Below, piece after piece: positions 48,104-56,740 of a stretch of 64,000 nt of DNA; position 1 is the first letter of the stretch; every line of letters begins with the position of its first letter. The stretch covers positions 96,856 to 160,855 of the forward strand of contig NZ_FQUJ01000002.1 of NCBI RefSeq assembly GCF_900128925.1. Direction: 5' to 3'. Under the pieces are notes generated by a model. That model was not told the origin of the DNA. It worked only from the letters and a program-made list of their open reading frames with translations, and searched no databases. The DNA comes from Modicisalibacter ilicicola DSM 19980 (GTDB lineage: Bacteria > Pseudomonadota > Gammaproteobacteria > Pseudomonadales > Halomonadaceae). Both the position numbers and the translations under genes were made by a program.

Positions 48104-48130
48104 GGGACGGGCCAGGTTATCGCCCGTCCC
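48104..48130 (-). terminator. Stem-loop between the membrane-protein gene and trxC
   Basis: GGGACGGGC and GCCCGTCCC pair across a 9-nt loop just after the stop at 48144. No U-tract follows. Confidence 0.5.
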
Positions 48131-48143
48131 CGCCATTTAGCTC

Positions 48144-49367
48144 TTATCTCTCGGCCGAAGCCAACGGCGCCTTGCGCGCCCGATCCACCCGGAAGTGCTT
48201 GGCGTTCAGGGTGAATACCAGCCAGATCGTCGCCGCCTGCACCATCAGCGGCAGCGCGGTCAGCAGCCAGTAGGCCATGCCGAACTTGTCGATCAGGCCG
48301 ATAGCCACCAGCCCCTTGTTGATGAAGAACTGCAGGATCACCGCCAACGCCACCCCGGGACAGACCAGCACATAGGAGCCCGCGGAGCGCTCGCTGCCGG
48401 TGACGAAGCGCCCGAAGTAGCCTTGCCGACGCATCACCACGTAGCCGAACAGGGCAAAGGCGAGCTGCAGCGACAGGAAGGTGGTAAGCATCGTGAAGGT
48501 ATCGGTGGGCGTGCCATGGCTACCGAAGTGCACCCCCAGGCCATGGCCCTGGCGCATCAGTGCAATACCGACGACGGTCATGATCGGCACCACCACCCAC
48601 AGGCTCGGTGCGCTCTCGGCGTCGGCACCGTGCTCCATCATCGCCCGCAGGCCGATCACCAGCATGATCACGCCAAGCATCAGAGCCATCGTGATAAAGA
48701 AGGACGATGCGATATAGGAGACGCCCGCGACCCAGGGCGTCTGGCTCATCGCCGCCGGCGCGGCCAGTCCCACGCCGATCATGGCCAGGGCGAAGGACGG
48801 CAGCAACTGGGAGAAACCGTTGTTTCGCGAGCAGTCGAAGCCACCCCGGGTCAGGATGCGCCCCCAGAAATCGCCCAGCAGGCGCAGCGCCCAGACGCCG
48901 ATGGCCAGGAAACCCAGCATGGCCAGGGGGAAGAGATATTCCACCACCGACCATAGCCCCGGCACGAAGACCAGACCGAGAATGAAGCCGCCATTGATCG
49001 CCATGGCCACCGCCAGCGGTGCGGCCAGCAGTTGCGTTTCGCTGTTGCTCTCGCGCAGCGCGGTGTAGGCGGCGGTCCTGCGCCAGCCTGCCGCCTCGCG
49101 CAGGTTCCAGATCAGCAGGCGGAACAGCATCCAGGCGAAGAGCGCGATACCGGCCCAGCCGCCCAGGATGGCAAGCTGCTGGGCGAATGAGCCATTCATG
49201 AGCGTAGCAACGATGTCCTCGAAGATCGGCACGGGTCGCCCCGGGTGCGGCACCCAGGCCATCAGCCACATGAAGAAGCTCACGATGAGCCCCCCGCTGC
49301 CGAGGGCGGCGAGGAAATAGAGCGGCGAATAGCGTTCGCCGAGATTGCGCGGCATGTGGAACAGCAT
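48144..49367 (-). CDS. Polytopic membrane protein of unknown function
   Basis: 407 residues with about ten hydrophobic helices. The plan recalls tellurite-resistance/dicarboxylate (TDT, SLAC1-like) transporters, but I cannot confirm it. A single Cys occurs in GGFDCSRNNGFSQLLPS between two helices. A perfect AAAGGAGGTG ribosome site precedes the ATG. It is divergent from a DUF2892 gene with a shared AT-rich motif matching the BigR-like operator, so it is likely part of the sulfur response. A decayed partial copy lies at 47472. Confidence 0.75.
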   Translation of the reverse strand: MLFHMPRNLGERYSPLYFLAALGSGGLIVSFFMWLMAWVPHPGRPVPIFEDIVATLMNGSFAQQLAILGGWAGIALFAWMLFRLLIWNLREAAGWRRTAAYTALRESNSETQLLAAPLAVAMAINGGFILGLVFVPGLWSVVEYLFPLAMLGFLAIGVWALRLLGDFWGRILTRGGFDCSRNNGFSQLLPSFALAMIGVGLAAPAAMSQTPWVAGVSYIASSFFITMALMLGVIMLVIGLRAMMEHGADAESAPSLWVVVPIMTVVGIALMRQGHGLGVHFGSHGTPTDTFTMLTTFLSLQLAFALFGYVVMRRQGYFGRFVTGSERSAGSYVLVCPGVALAVILQFFINKGLVAIGLIDKFGMAYWLLTALPLMVQAATIWLVFTLNAKHFRVDRARKAPLASAER

Positions 49368-49432
49368 GGCGGCACCTCCTTTCAGGGTTGCCCGTCTTGA
49401 TCATTGAATCGGTACGCTTGACACATACAGTT

Positions 49433-49450
49433 TATTTTTTTATATATTGT
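49433..49450. promoter_or_regulatory. Candidate BigR-type operator, copy 2
   Basis: TATTTTTTTATATATTGT lies between the divergent membrane-protein gene and the DUF2892 gene. It matches the motif at 43751-43768 at 16 of 18 positions. It could join both genes to the regulon of the ArsR-family protein at 43803. Confidence 0.65.
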
Positions 49451-49557
49451 AGTTATGCTATGTGTCAAGGGAACATGCCCACGGGCCATTTCCCCTTTGC
49501 AACGCCGAGCCCCAGACCTATCTGAAGGCTGCGGCCAAACGACCCAGGAGGTGTCCC

Positions 49558-49767
49558 ATGAAACGCAATATCGGCAATCTCGACAGCGGGCTGCGCATCA
49601 TCGTCGGCGTGGCGCTGATCGCCCTGGTGATAATGAACGTCATCGGCTGGTGGGGCTGGATCGGCGTCGTCCCTCTCATCACGGGCGTATTCCGCTTCTG
49701 CCCGGCCTATCGTCTGCTGGGCATCAGCAGTTGCCAGCGCAAGACCCTCGACAAACCGAGTCACTAG
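49558..49767 (+). CDS. DUF2892 (YgaP-type) small membrane protein
   Basis: 69 residues: MKRNIGNLDSGLRIIVGVAL then a second helix, and two Cys in RFCPAYRLLGISSC. DUF2892 units occur fused to rhodaneses (YgaP) or beside sulfide-oxidation genes. CAGGAGGTG precedes the ATG at 49558, so the longer open frame is not used. The upstream AT-rich operator supports a sulfur link. Confidence 0.85.
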   Translation: MKRNIGNLDSGLRIIVGVALIALVIMNVIGWWGWIGVVPLITGVFRFCPAYRLLGISSCQRKTLDKPSH

Positions 49768-49827
49768 CCATTACCGAATGCCTGTCGCCAATACGAACCT
49801 GCGGCGGGCATTCTCCCGGGAGTCTCA

Positions 49828-50526
49828 ATGATCGAGCTTCATCAGTTTCGCCCCTTCTGGGGGCTGCCCAACGCCAGCCCCTTCTGCATGAAGGCGGAAA
49901 CCTATCTGCGTTACCGGGACATCCCTTTTCGCTCGGTGCCGAGCGGGCCACGCCGCTCGCCCTCGGGGCAGATCCCCTTCCTCGTCGACGGGGAGCGGAC
50001 CGTGACCGACTCCCAGGCCATCATCGAGCATTTCGAGGCTCGCCAGCCCTCGCACCTGGATGCCGATCTCGACGAGACCCAGCGGGCGACGGCCTACTTC
50101 GTGCGGGAACTGGTGGAAGAACGTCTCTACTGGCAGATCACCTACATGCGCTGGGGAGACCCCGCCGGCTGGCGCGTCTTCAAGCCAGATCTGACGCCCT
50201 ATCTGCCGCGCGCCCTGCGCGGCCCCGGGCTGTTCGCGATCCGTCGCACGCTGCTGCGCCGCATGCGCCGACGTGGCCTGCCGCCCGACGATCCGGCCGC
50301 CGCCTATGCCCAAGGCATGCCGGTGCTGGACGCCCTGTCGGGTCTACTGGCAGACAAGCCTTTCTTCCTGGGCGAGACACCGCACAGCCTGGACATGAGC
50401 CTGCACGCCTTTCTGGCCAACATTCTCGACCAGCCCCACGAGAATCCCTTGCAGGCTCATGGCCGCCGACTGACCAACCTGGTCGACTACACACGGCGAA
50501 TGAAGGCGCTGTGCTATGAAAACTGA
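49828..50526 (+). CDS. Glutathione S-transferase family protein
   Basis: 232 residues. A thioredoxin-like N-terminal domain (FWGLPNASPFCMKAETYLRY, then SGQIPFLVDGERTVTDSQAI) with the cis-Pro and SQAI of the GSH site, then an all-helical domain with PHSLDMSLHAFLANIL. It resembles the metaxin/Tom37-like GST branch. The substrate is unknown. Its end overlaps the ankyrin gene by 11 bp. Confidence 0.85.
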   Translation: MIELHQFRPFWGLPNASPFCMKAETYLRYRDIPFRSVPSGPRRSPSGQIPFLVDGERTVTDSQAIIEHFEARQPSHLDADLDETQRATAYFVRELVEERLYWQITYMRWGDPAGWRVFKPDLTPYLPRALRGPGLFAIRRTLLRRMRRRGLPPDDPAAAYAQGMPVLDALSGLLADKPFFLGETPHSLDMSLHAFLANILDQPHENPLQAHGRRLTNLVDYTRRMKALCYEN

Positions 50527-51241
50527 GCCGTTACGCTTCTTTCACGCCTTCTTCCAGCGCTATCCCACCCTGCTCGGCGCCCTGTTCGCGGCGCTGCTGC
50601 TGGGCGTGGGCGCCAGCCTGCTGCAGACGAACGACGCTTCCTCGCAGCGCGATGCCCAGGGACGCACGCCGCTCATTCAGGCCGCCGAGCAGGGCGACAT
50701 CCGCAAGGTGAGCGATCTGCTGGCCGCGGGTGCCTACGTTCACGCTACCGACGGCTGCGGCTGGACCGCCCTCATGAAGGCCGCCGCCCAGGGGCACGGC
50801 GAGATCGTCAGATGCCTGCTCGACCACGGCGCCGACCCCGAGCATCGCGACGATTCCGGCTACACTGCGCTGATGGTGGCGGTCGTGAACGGGCGCACCG
50901 ATCTGGCGGTCTGGCTACTCGAACAGGCCGTAGCGGTGGATACGGCCGATGTGGACAGCGGCTGGACCGCCTTGCTGTGGGCGGCCAAGGATGGCCAGGA
51001 TGCACTGGTCCGCGAGTTGCTCGGCCACGGCGCGACCGTGGATCAACCGGCCTCGGACGGTTCGACGCCCTTGATGTGGGCCGCCAAGAATGGGCATGCA
51101 GAGGTCGTGGAACGTCTACTGAAGGCCGGGGCCGACACTAGTCGTCGTGACCGAGACGGTCACACCGCGCGGGATCTAGCGTTGGCAGCCGAGCATCCGA
51201 AAGTACTGGCTCTGCTCGATGCTCCTTCCACGAGCCTCTGA
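50516..51241 (+). CDS. Membrane-anchored ankyrin-repeat protein
   Basis: 241 residues: an N-terminal membrane anchor (TLLGALFAALLLGVGASLL), then five to six ankyrin repeats such as GRTPLIQAAEQGDIRKVSDL and GSTPLMWAAKNGHAEVVERL. The repeats should lie in the periplasm. Such proteins often sit beside catalase or redox genes; the partner is unknown. It is coupled to the GST gene. Confidence 0.85.
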   Translation: MKTEPLRFFHAFFQRYPTLLGALFAALLLGVGASLLQTNDASSQRDAQGRTPLIQAAEQGDIRKVSDLLAAGAYVHATDGCGWTALMKAAAQGHGEIVRCLLDHGADPEHRDDSGYTALMVAVVNGRTDLAVWLLEQAVAVDTADVDSGWTALLWAAKDGQDALVRELLGHGATVDQPASDGSTPLMWAAKNGHAEVVERLLKAGADTSRRDRDGHTARDLALAAEHPKVLALLDAPSTSL

Positions 51242-51541
51242 GCCATGTCGATACAGCCATGCTCAAGGCACCGGCATCGGCACCGCCGCGCCCCTCAGCC
51301 ACCCCTCGCGTAGATCCAACTAGCGCCTGGGAGCCGGCAAGACCATGGTACACATCTTGAGGTCGCTCATGAGAACTTCCGCCTCTGATTGACACTCCGC
51401 CGAGACGAGGAGCATGCTCGCTGTAAAGAAAGTAAAACGAATACAGAACAATACCCCCTCGACGAATTTTACGTTGTCATCGGCAGCGTCGCTTGCGTCG
51501 TGCCGAGACAATGTTATTTCGCATGGAGACATCGGCCCGGC
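51242..51541. other. Intergenic region before the V-ATPase operon
   Basis: 300 bp between the ankyrin gene and the B subunit. No start with a ribosome site, RNA gene or terminator is convincing. The 51430-51510 part is lower in GC than its surroundings and probably holds the operon promoter, but no clear -10/-35 pair stands out. Confidence 0.4.
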
Positions 51542-52927
51542 ATGGCACAACCGCTCAGTCACTATCGCAATATCCTCAGCATCGTCGGCGGCATCGTGCG
51601 AGTGCGGGTGCCCGGCGGCGATGACCAGCCGACGCCGGCACGTTTTCGCGATCTCGCCGTCCTGCGCAAGGCCGACGGCGAGACGGTACTCGCCCAGGTG
51701 ATCCGCATCGATGACGACGTGGTCTCGCTGCAGGTCTTCGGCGGCACCGCCGGGTTGACCACTCGGGCGTCGATTCGTTTTCTCGGCCATCCCATGCAGG
51801 TCATCTGTTCGCAGAACGTGCTGGGACGCGCCTTCAACAGCCTCGGCGAACCCATGGATCGCGGGCCGGCCCTGGGCGAGGATCGCCGGGTGGATATCGG
51901 CGGGCCCTCGGTCAATCCCCTGCGCCGGGTGATGCCGAGCCGCATGATCCGCACCGACGTGCCGATGATCGACGTCTTCAACACCCTGGTGGAGAGCCAG
52001 AAGATTCCCATCTTCTCCGTGGCCGGCGAGCCCTACAACGCCCTGCTGGCGCGCATCGCCATTCACGCAGATGCGGACGTGGTGGTATTCGGCGGCATGG
52101 GGTTGATCTTCGATGACTACCACTACTTCCGTCAGCGTTTCCTCGATGCCGGGGTATTCGCCCATACGGTGATGTTCGCCAACCTGGCCTCGGACTCGGT
52201 GGTGGAGCGCCTGCTGGTGCCGGACATGGCCCTGGCGGTGGCCGAGCGTTTCGCCGTGGAGGAAGGCAAGCGGGTGCTGGTGCTGCTCACGGACATGACC
52301 GCCTTCGCCGACGCCTTGAAGGAGGTCGGCATCAGCATGGAGCGGGTACCGTCGAATCGCGGCCACATGGGGGATCTCTACTCCCAGCTGGCACGCCGCT
52401 ACGAGAAGGCCTGCGCCTTCCACGGCGCCGGCTCAGTGACGGTGCTCAGCGTCACCACCATGCCCGGGGACGACATCACCCATCCGGTACCGGACAACAC
52501 CGGCTACATCACCGAGGGCCAGTTCTACCTGCGCGACGGTCGGATCGATCCCTTCGGCTCCCTGTCCCGGCTCAAGCAGCATGTGATCGGCAAGAGTACC
52601 CGGGAGGATCACGGCGCGCTGATGAACACCATGATCCGCCTCTACGCCGGCGCCCGGGACGCCCAGCAGAAGCGCGCCATGGCCTTCGAGCTCTCAAGCT
52701 TCGACGAGAAGCTGTTGCGCTTCGGCGACCTGTTCGAGACCCGCTTCATGGATGTCTCGGTCTCCCTGCCCCTGGAACGCGCCCTGGACCTGGCCTGGGA
52801 GACCCTGGCGGAATGCTTCGACCCCCGGGAACTCGTCATGCGTCAGCAGCTCATCGACAAGTATTTCCCCGGCAAACAACGTCGGACCGCCGAGGCAACG
52901 CCAACCGCTGACGCAAGCCTAAAGTAG
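51542..52927 (+). CDS. atpB: V/A-type ATPase subunit B
   Basis: 461 residues. This is the regulatory nucleotide-site subunit: the P-loop is replaced by FSVAGEPYNALLARIA, and PMIDVFNTLVESQKIPIFS, VLVLLTDMTAFADALKEV and SVTTMPGDDITHPVPDNTGY are conserved. The ATG at 51542 begins MAQPLSHYRNI, the usual family start; GGAGAC lies 13 nt upstream. It is first in the cluster. In most organisms B follows A directly; here A is last. Confidence 0.94.
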   Translation: MAQPLSHYRNILSIVGGIVRVRVPGGDDQPTPARFRDLAVLRKADGETVLAQVIRIDDDVVSLQVFGGTAGLTTRASIRFLGHPMQVICSQNVLGRAFNSLGEPMDRGPALGEDRRVDIGGPSVNPLRRVMPSRMIRTDVPMIDVFNTLVESQKIPIFSVAGEPYNALLARIAIHADADVVVFGGMGLIFDDYHYFRQRFLDAGVFAHTVMFANLASDSVVERLLVPDMALAVAERFAVEEGKRVLVLLTDMTAFADALKEVGISMERVPSNRGHMGDLYSQLARRYEKACAFHGAGSVTVLSVTTMPGDDITHPVPDNTGYITEGQFYLRDGRIDPFGSLSRLKQHVIGKSTREDHGALMNTMIRLYAGARDAQQKRAMAFELSSFDEKLLRFGDLFETRFMDVSVSLPLERALDLAWETLAECFDPRELVMRQQLIDKYFPGKQRRTAEATPTADASLK

Positions 52928-53175
52928 GACGTTCAGTGGAAACGAGAACGAGTTCAAGATCTAGCGAGCTAGAGCCAGACGAGGCAAATTCGAACGACAA
53001 ATCGGCAGGATTGCCAATTTGGGCGGCACTGCCGCTCGAAGAGCGAGCAACATGGATGTTGTGAGTCAAAAAGCGCAGTTTACTGGGGTAAATGAGCATT
53101 TTGATCGGACTCGCGCACGAGATCGAATTTAACGAAGTATGGCCGACGCGCAGCAGATCGTTCCAAGGATGTGAT
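52928..53175. other. 248-bp gap between V-ATPase B and D
   Basis: Elsewhere in this operon genes overlap or lie within 32 bp, but this stretch has no convincing gene. It contains short inverted repeats (CTAGCGAGCTAG; GCTCG-N4-CGAGC) and lower GC. It could be an internal promoter or a rearrangement scar. Confidence 0.4.
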
Positions 53176-53781
53176 GTGGCACGACTCTCATTAAACAAAA
53201 CCGCCCTGCACCGGGAGCAGTCCCGGCTCAGGCAGTTCCAGCAGTTGCTGCCATCCCTGGATCTCAAGCGCCGGCAGCTGATCGCCGAGCGCCGACGCGC
53301 CCGGGAAACCCTGTGCGATAGCGAAGCCGAACTTGATGCCTTGATAGTCCGGGTGCGCGACCGGCTGCCAATGGCCGGTGACGGCACCTTGAAGATCAAG
53401 AACCTGGCCCGGGTGAGTGAAGTGCAGCTTCGCGAGCACAATCTGCTCGGCGTGCATCTGCCGACTTTGGAAAAGGTCGAGATCGACGTCGCCGAATATC
53501 CGGCGCTGACCACGCCCCATTGGCTGGATCGCTACCAGGAGGCCCTGCGGGACGCCCTGGCGCTGACGGTACGCCTGCAGGTGGAACGCGAACGGCTGCG
53601 GCGCCTGGAGCGAGCTGTCAAACGCGTCACCCAGCGGGTCAACCTGTTCGACAAGGTATTGATCCCCCGCACCCGGGAGAACATCCGACGCATTCGTATC
53701 CATCTTGCCGATAGCGAGCGCTCCGCAGTGGTGCGGGCCAAGCTGGCCAAGCGCAAGCAGATTCAGGGAGCGCACTTATGA
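53176..53781 (+). CDS. atpD: V/A-type ATPase subunit D
   Basis: 201 residues, two long helices forming the central rotor coiled coil (LNKTALHREQSRLRQFQQLL at the start; RRLERAVKRVTQRVNLFDKV at the end, a family signature). GTG at 53176 is preceded by AAGGATGTGAT. It overlaps subunit I by 4 bp. Confidence 0.92.
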   Translation: MARLSLNKTALHREQSRLRQFQQLLPSLDLKRRQLIAERRRARETLCDSEAELDALIVRVRDRLPMAGDGTLKIKNLARVSEVQLREHNLLGVHLPTLEKVEIDVAEYPALTTPHWLDRYQEALRDALALTVRLQVERERLRRLERAVKRVTQRVNLFDKVLIPRTRENIRRIRIHLADSERSAVVRAKLAKRKQIQGAHL

Positions 53782-55559
53782 GTATCGTGCCCCTTCGCCG
53801 CGTGACGCTGCTCGGCCGGCATGCCGACAAGCAGGGCACGCTGGGTGAATTGCAGCGCCTCGGTGTCATGCACCTGATCGACCTGGGACCGGAAAAGTCG
53901 GACGCCCCTGCCGCTGCGGCGGTCAGCGATACTCGCAAGGCGCTGGCCTATCTGCTCGACTGCCCGATCAAGCGCCATCAGGTGGCGAACGACCCGGACT
54001 TCGACCACCAGGCCATCGTCGAACGTGCCCTGGAGAATCAGCGCCGGATGCGAGACCTGGAGGACAGCATCGACTTTACCCGGCAGCGCCTCAAGGATCT
54101 CGACCCCTGGGGTGACTTCGACTTTCCGCCCCTGGAAAGCCTCGCCGGGCATCGCCTGTGGTTCTACGAGGTGCCCCACTACAAGGCGCGCCAACTCGCG
54201 CAGATCGCCTTGCCCTGGCAGGAAGTACATCGCGACAACCGCAACCGTTATATCGCGGTGATCAGCCAGGACGAGCCCGCGCCGGATGCCCTGCCGGTGC
54301 CACGCACCCACACCGGCAGCGTGCCGCGTCATCGTCTTCGTGAAAAGCTTCAGCGTCTGGCAGTGCGCCTCGACGAGCACACCGCCGAACGCGAGGCGCT
54401 GACCCGCTGGATCCATCTGCTGCATCGTCATCAAGCCCAGGCAGAGGACGCGGCGAACCTGGCCCGGGCCCAGCATCTCACCCGGGACCTGGATGCGATC
54501 TTCGCCGTCCAGGGCTGGGTGCCCAAGGCGGTGCTCGACGACGTGCGGCGTCTCGCGGAGTGCCAGAAGCTCGCCCTGCTCGACGAGCCGGTAGGGCCGG
54601 AGGATCAGCCGCCCACGCTGCTCGACAATGATGAGCGCACCGCCGGCGGCGCAGAGATCGTGCATTTCTACCAGATGCCCGGCTATCGCAGCTGGGACCC
54701 CTCCCGGGTAATCTTCTTCTCCTTCGCGATATTCTTCGCCATGATCCTCGCCGACGCCGGCTATGCGCTGCTGCTGCTCGGCGCGATCCTGTTCCTTTCC
54801 AGACGGCTCGAACGCCGTCGCGCCGGCACTCGGGTCCGCAACCTGGGCTTCGCCCTGGTAGGCTTCGCCTTCGTCTATGGCGTACTCGCCGGCAGCTATT
54901 TCGGCTGGAGCCCACCACCGGGGAGCTGGCTTGCACACTTGTGGATCCTCGACGTCAACGACTTCGGCCAGATGATGCAGCTGGCGATCGGCATCGGCCT
55001 GGCGCATCTGATCGTCGCCAACGCCACCGTCGCCTGGCACCATCGGGGACAAGCCGCCGTGCTGGCGCCACTCGGCTGGATCGTCGCCCTGATGGCCGGC
55101 GTCATGCTTTTTTACGGCATCACCGGCGGTGCCATCGCACTAACCCTAGGGCTTATCGGCGTCTTCGTCTTCACCGATACCCGGCCTATACACCGACCAC
55201 TGGACCTGCTCAAGCGAGTAGGCGGCGGTCTCTACGCTCTGACCAACGTGACCCGGGCCTTCGGCGATGTCCTGAGTTACCTGCGCCTGTTCGCCCTGGG
55301 GCTTGCCAGCGCATCCCTGGCGGTCACCTTCAACCAGCTTGCCGCGGACGCGGCGGCGGCCTTCCCGGGCCTGGGCATCCTGCTCTACGCGCTGATTCTG
55401 ATCGTCGGCCATGCGCTGAACTTCGTGCTGGCAGTGGTCAGCGGCGTGGTGCACGGGCTGCGGCTCAATCTCATCGAGTTCTATCACTGGGGCATCTCGG
55501 ACGAGGGCTACCCCTTCACCGCATTCGCAAAAACGGAGACCACACCATGGAGCAACTGA
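53778..55559 (+). CDS. atpI: V/A-type ATPase subunit I (stator, a-subunit homologue)
   Basis: 593 residues: a cytoplasmic N-terminal half with coiled coil (1-310) and seven to eight membrane helices. The essential ion-channel Arg is seen in VLSYLRLFALGLAS. Subunit I forms the ion half-channels against the K ring. Its end overlaps subunit K by 13 bp. Confidence 0.92.
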   Translation: MSIVPLRRVTLLGRHADKQGTLGELQRLGVMHLIDLGPEKSDAPAAAAVSDTRKALAYLLDCPIKRHQVANDPDFDHQAIVERALENQRRMRDLEDSIDFTRQRLKDLDPWGDFDFPPLESLAGHRLWFYEVPHYKARQLAQIALPWQEVHRDNRNRYIAVISQDEPAPDALPVPRTHTGSVPRHRLREKLQRLAVRLDEHTAEREALTRWIHLLHRHQAQAEDAANLARAQHLTRDLDAIFAVQGWVPKAVLDDVRRLAECQKLALLDEPVGPEDQPPTLLDNDERTAGGAEIVHFYQMPGYRSWDPSRVIFFSFAIFFAMILADAGYALLLLGAILFLSRRLERRRAGTRVRNLGFALVGFAFVYGVLAGSYFGWSPPPGSWLAHLWILDVNDFGQMMQLAIGIGLAHLIVANATVAWHHRGQAAVLAPLGWIVALMAGVMLFYGITGGAIALTLGLIGVFVFTDTRPIHRPLDLLKRVGGGLYALTNVTRAFGDVLSYLRLFALGLASASLAVTFNQLAADAAAAFPGLGILLYALILIVGHALNFVLAVVSGVVHGLRLNLIEFYHWGISDEGYPFTAFAKTETTPWSN

Positions 55560-55996
55560 TCCTCGCCCTGGGCTGGGCAGGTCTGTACGGGCCCATGGCT
55601 CTGGGCGCCATCGGCAGCATCATCGGCTGTGCCATTGCCGGCCAGGCGGCCATCGGCGCCCTGCTCGAGACCGAATCCGGCCACGGGCGCTTCATCGGGC
55701 TCTCGGCGATGCCGTCCTCCCAGAGCATCTACGGCATCGTGGTGATGTTCACCCTGCAGCGCCCGGTCACCCTGGCGACGTCGGCAGGACTCTTTTCCGT
55801 GGGCATCCTCGCCGGGGTGGCGCTACTGCTGAGCGCGGTCTACCAGGGCAACTGCTGCGCCTCGGCAATCAACAGCGCGAAGAGCAAGCCCGAGATCTTC
55901 GGCCTGTCCATCGCACCGGCGGCCATCGTCGAGGGCTTCGGGGTGTTCGCCTTCATCTTCGCCCTGGTGATCGCGGGCAACATTCCGGCGCAATGA
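55547..55996 (+). CDS. atpK: V/A-type ATPase rotor-ring subunit K, four-helix, with Na+-site-like residues
   Basis: 149 residues, two fused hairpins (four helices). Compared from memory with Enterococcus hirae NtpK, the Na+ ligands appear as Ser58 (Thr in NtpK), Gln59, Gln100 and Glu129, with the gating Tyr62; only the second hairpin has the acidic residue. The motifs are MPSSQSIYG, YQGNCCASAI and PAAIVEGFG. This suggests Na+ coupling, though a proton-coupled ring is not ruled out. Confidence 0.92.
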   Translation: MEQLILALGWAGLYGPMALGAIGSIIGCAIAGQAAIGALLETESGHGRFIGLSAMPSSQSIYGIVVMFTLQRPVTLATSAGLFSVGILAGVALLLSAVYQGNCCASAINSAKSKPEIFGLSIAPAAIVEGFGVFAFIFALVIAGNIPAQ

Positions 55997-56015
55997 GTCT
56001 TCGAGGAGATCAGGC

Positions 56016-56708
56016 ATGAGTCAATCGGAAACGGCCTCTCAAGGAGCGTCTTCCGGCGTCGAGACGCTGATCGAGAGGCTGCGCGGCGAGGGTGTCGAGC
56101 AGGGTCGGGAAGAGGCCAGACGCATCGTCAAGGATGCGGAAACCCGCGCCGCCTGGATGATCGAACAGGCGGAACGAGACGCCCAGGAACTGCGCGAGCA
56201 GGCTCGGGAAGAGGCCAAGCGCCTGGAGAATTCCGCCAAGGAAGCGCTGCGGGTCGCCGCCCGGGACAGTGTGCTGGAGATGCAGACCACCCTGACCCAC
56301 CGCTTTCGCGATCATCTGCGCCGATTGGTGGGTGATGCCTTGTCCGGGGAAGATCTGCTGCAGCGACTGATTCTCGAACTCACCGCCCGCATTCGAGCCG
56401 ATACGCCGCTGGAGGCGGAAAAAGACGTGGAAATCATGCTGCCCCGGGACGTGGTGGGGCTGGAGGAGTTGCGTCGTCGTCCGGAAGAACTCAAGGAAGG
56501 CACGCTTTCCTCTTTCGTGGCCGCTCAGGCTCGGGAGGTGCTGCGGGAAGGGGTGCGTTTTTCCGTCGGCGAGCAATCAAGCGGCCTGCGCATCCGCCTT
56601 CACGAGCACGAGATGGAACTCGATCTCAGCGATGAGGCGGTGGCGGAATTTCTTCTGGAACACCTGCAACCGCGTTTTCGCGCCATGCTAGAAGGCATCG
56701 TCAAGTAG
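56016..56708 (+). CDS. atpE: V/A-type ATPase subunit E
   Basis: 230 residues: a long charged helix (30-100, Glu/Arg-rich) forming the peripheral stalk, then a globular C-terminal domain. It starts 20 bp after K. No subunit G/H partner is visible in the window. Confidence 0.85.
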   Translation: MSQSETASQGASSGVETLIERLRGEGVEQGREEARRIVKDAETRAAWMIEQAERDAQELREQAREEAKRLENSAKEALRVAARDSVLEMQTTLTHRFRDHLRRLVGDALSGEDLLQRLILELTARIRADTPLEAEKDVEIMLPRDVVGLEELRRRPEELKEGTLSSFVAAQAREVLREGVRFSVGEQSSGLRIRLHEHEMELDLSDEAVAEFLLEHLQPRFRAMLEGIVK

Positions 56709-56740
56709 CTGTGTCATAGATCACCAGGTCATCCATCGCC

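Noticed and set aside
49397-49412. TTGATCATTGAATC between the DUF2892 and membrane-protein genes
   Set aside because: Only the left half matches TTGAT-N4-ATCAA; the AT-rich motif at 49433 is a better regulatory candidate.
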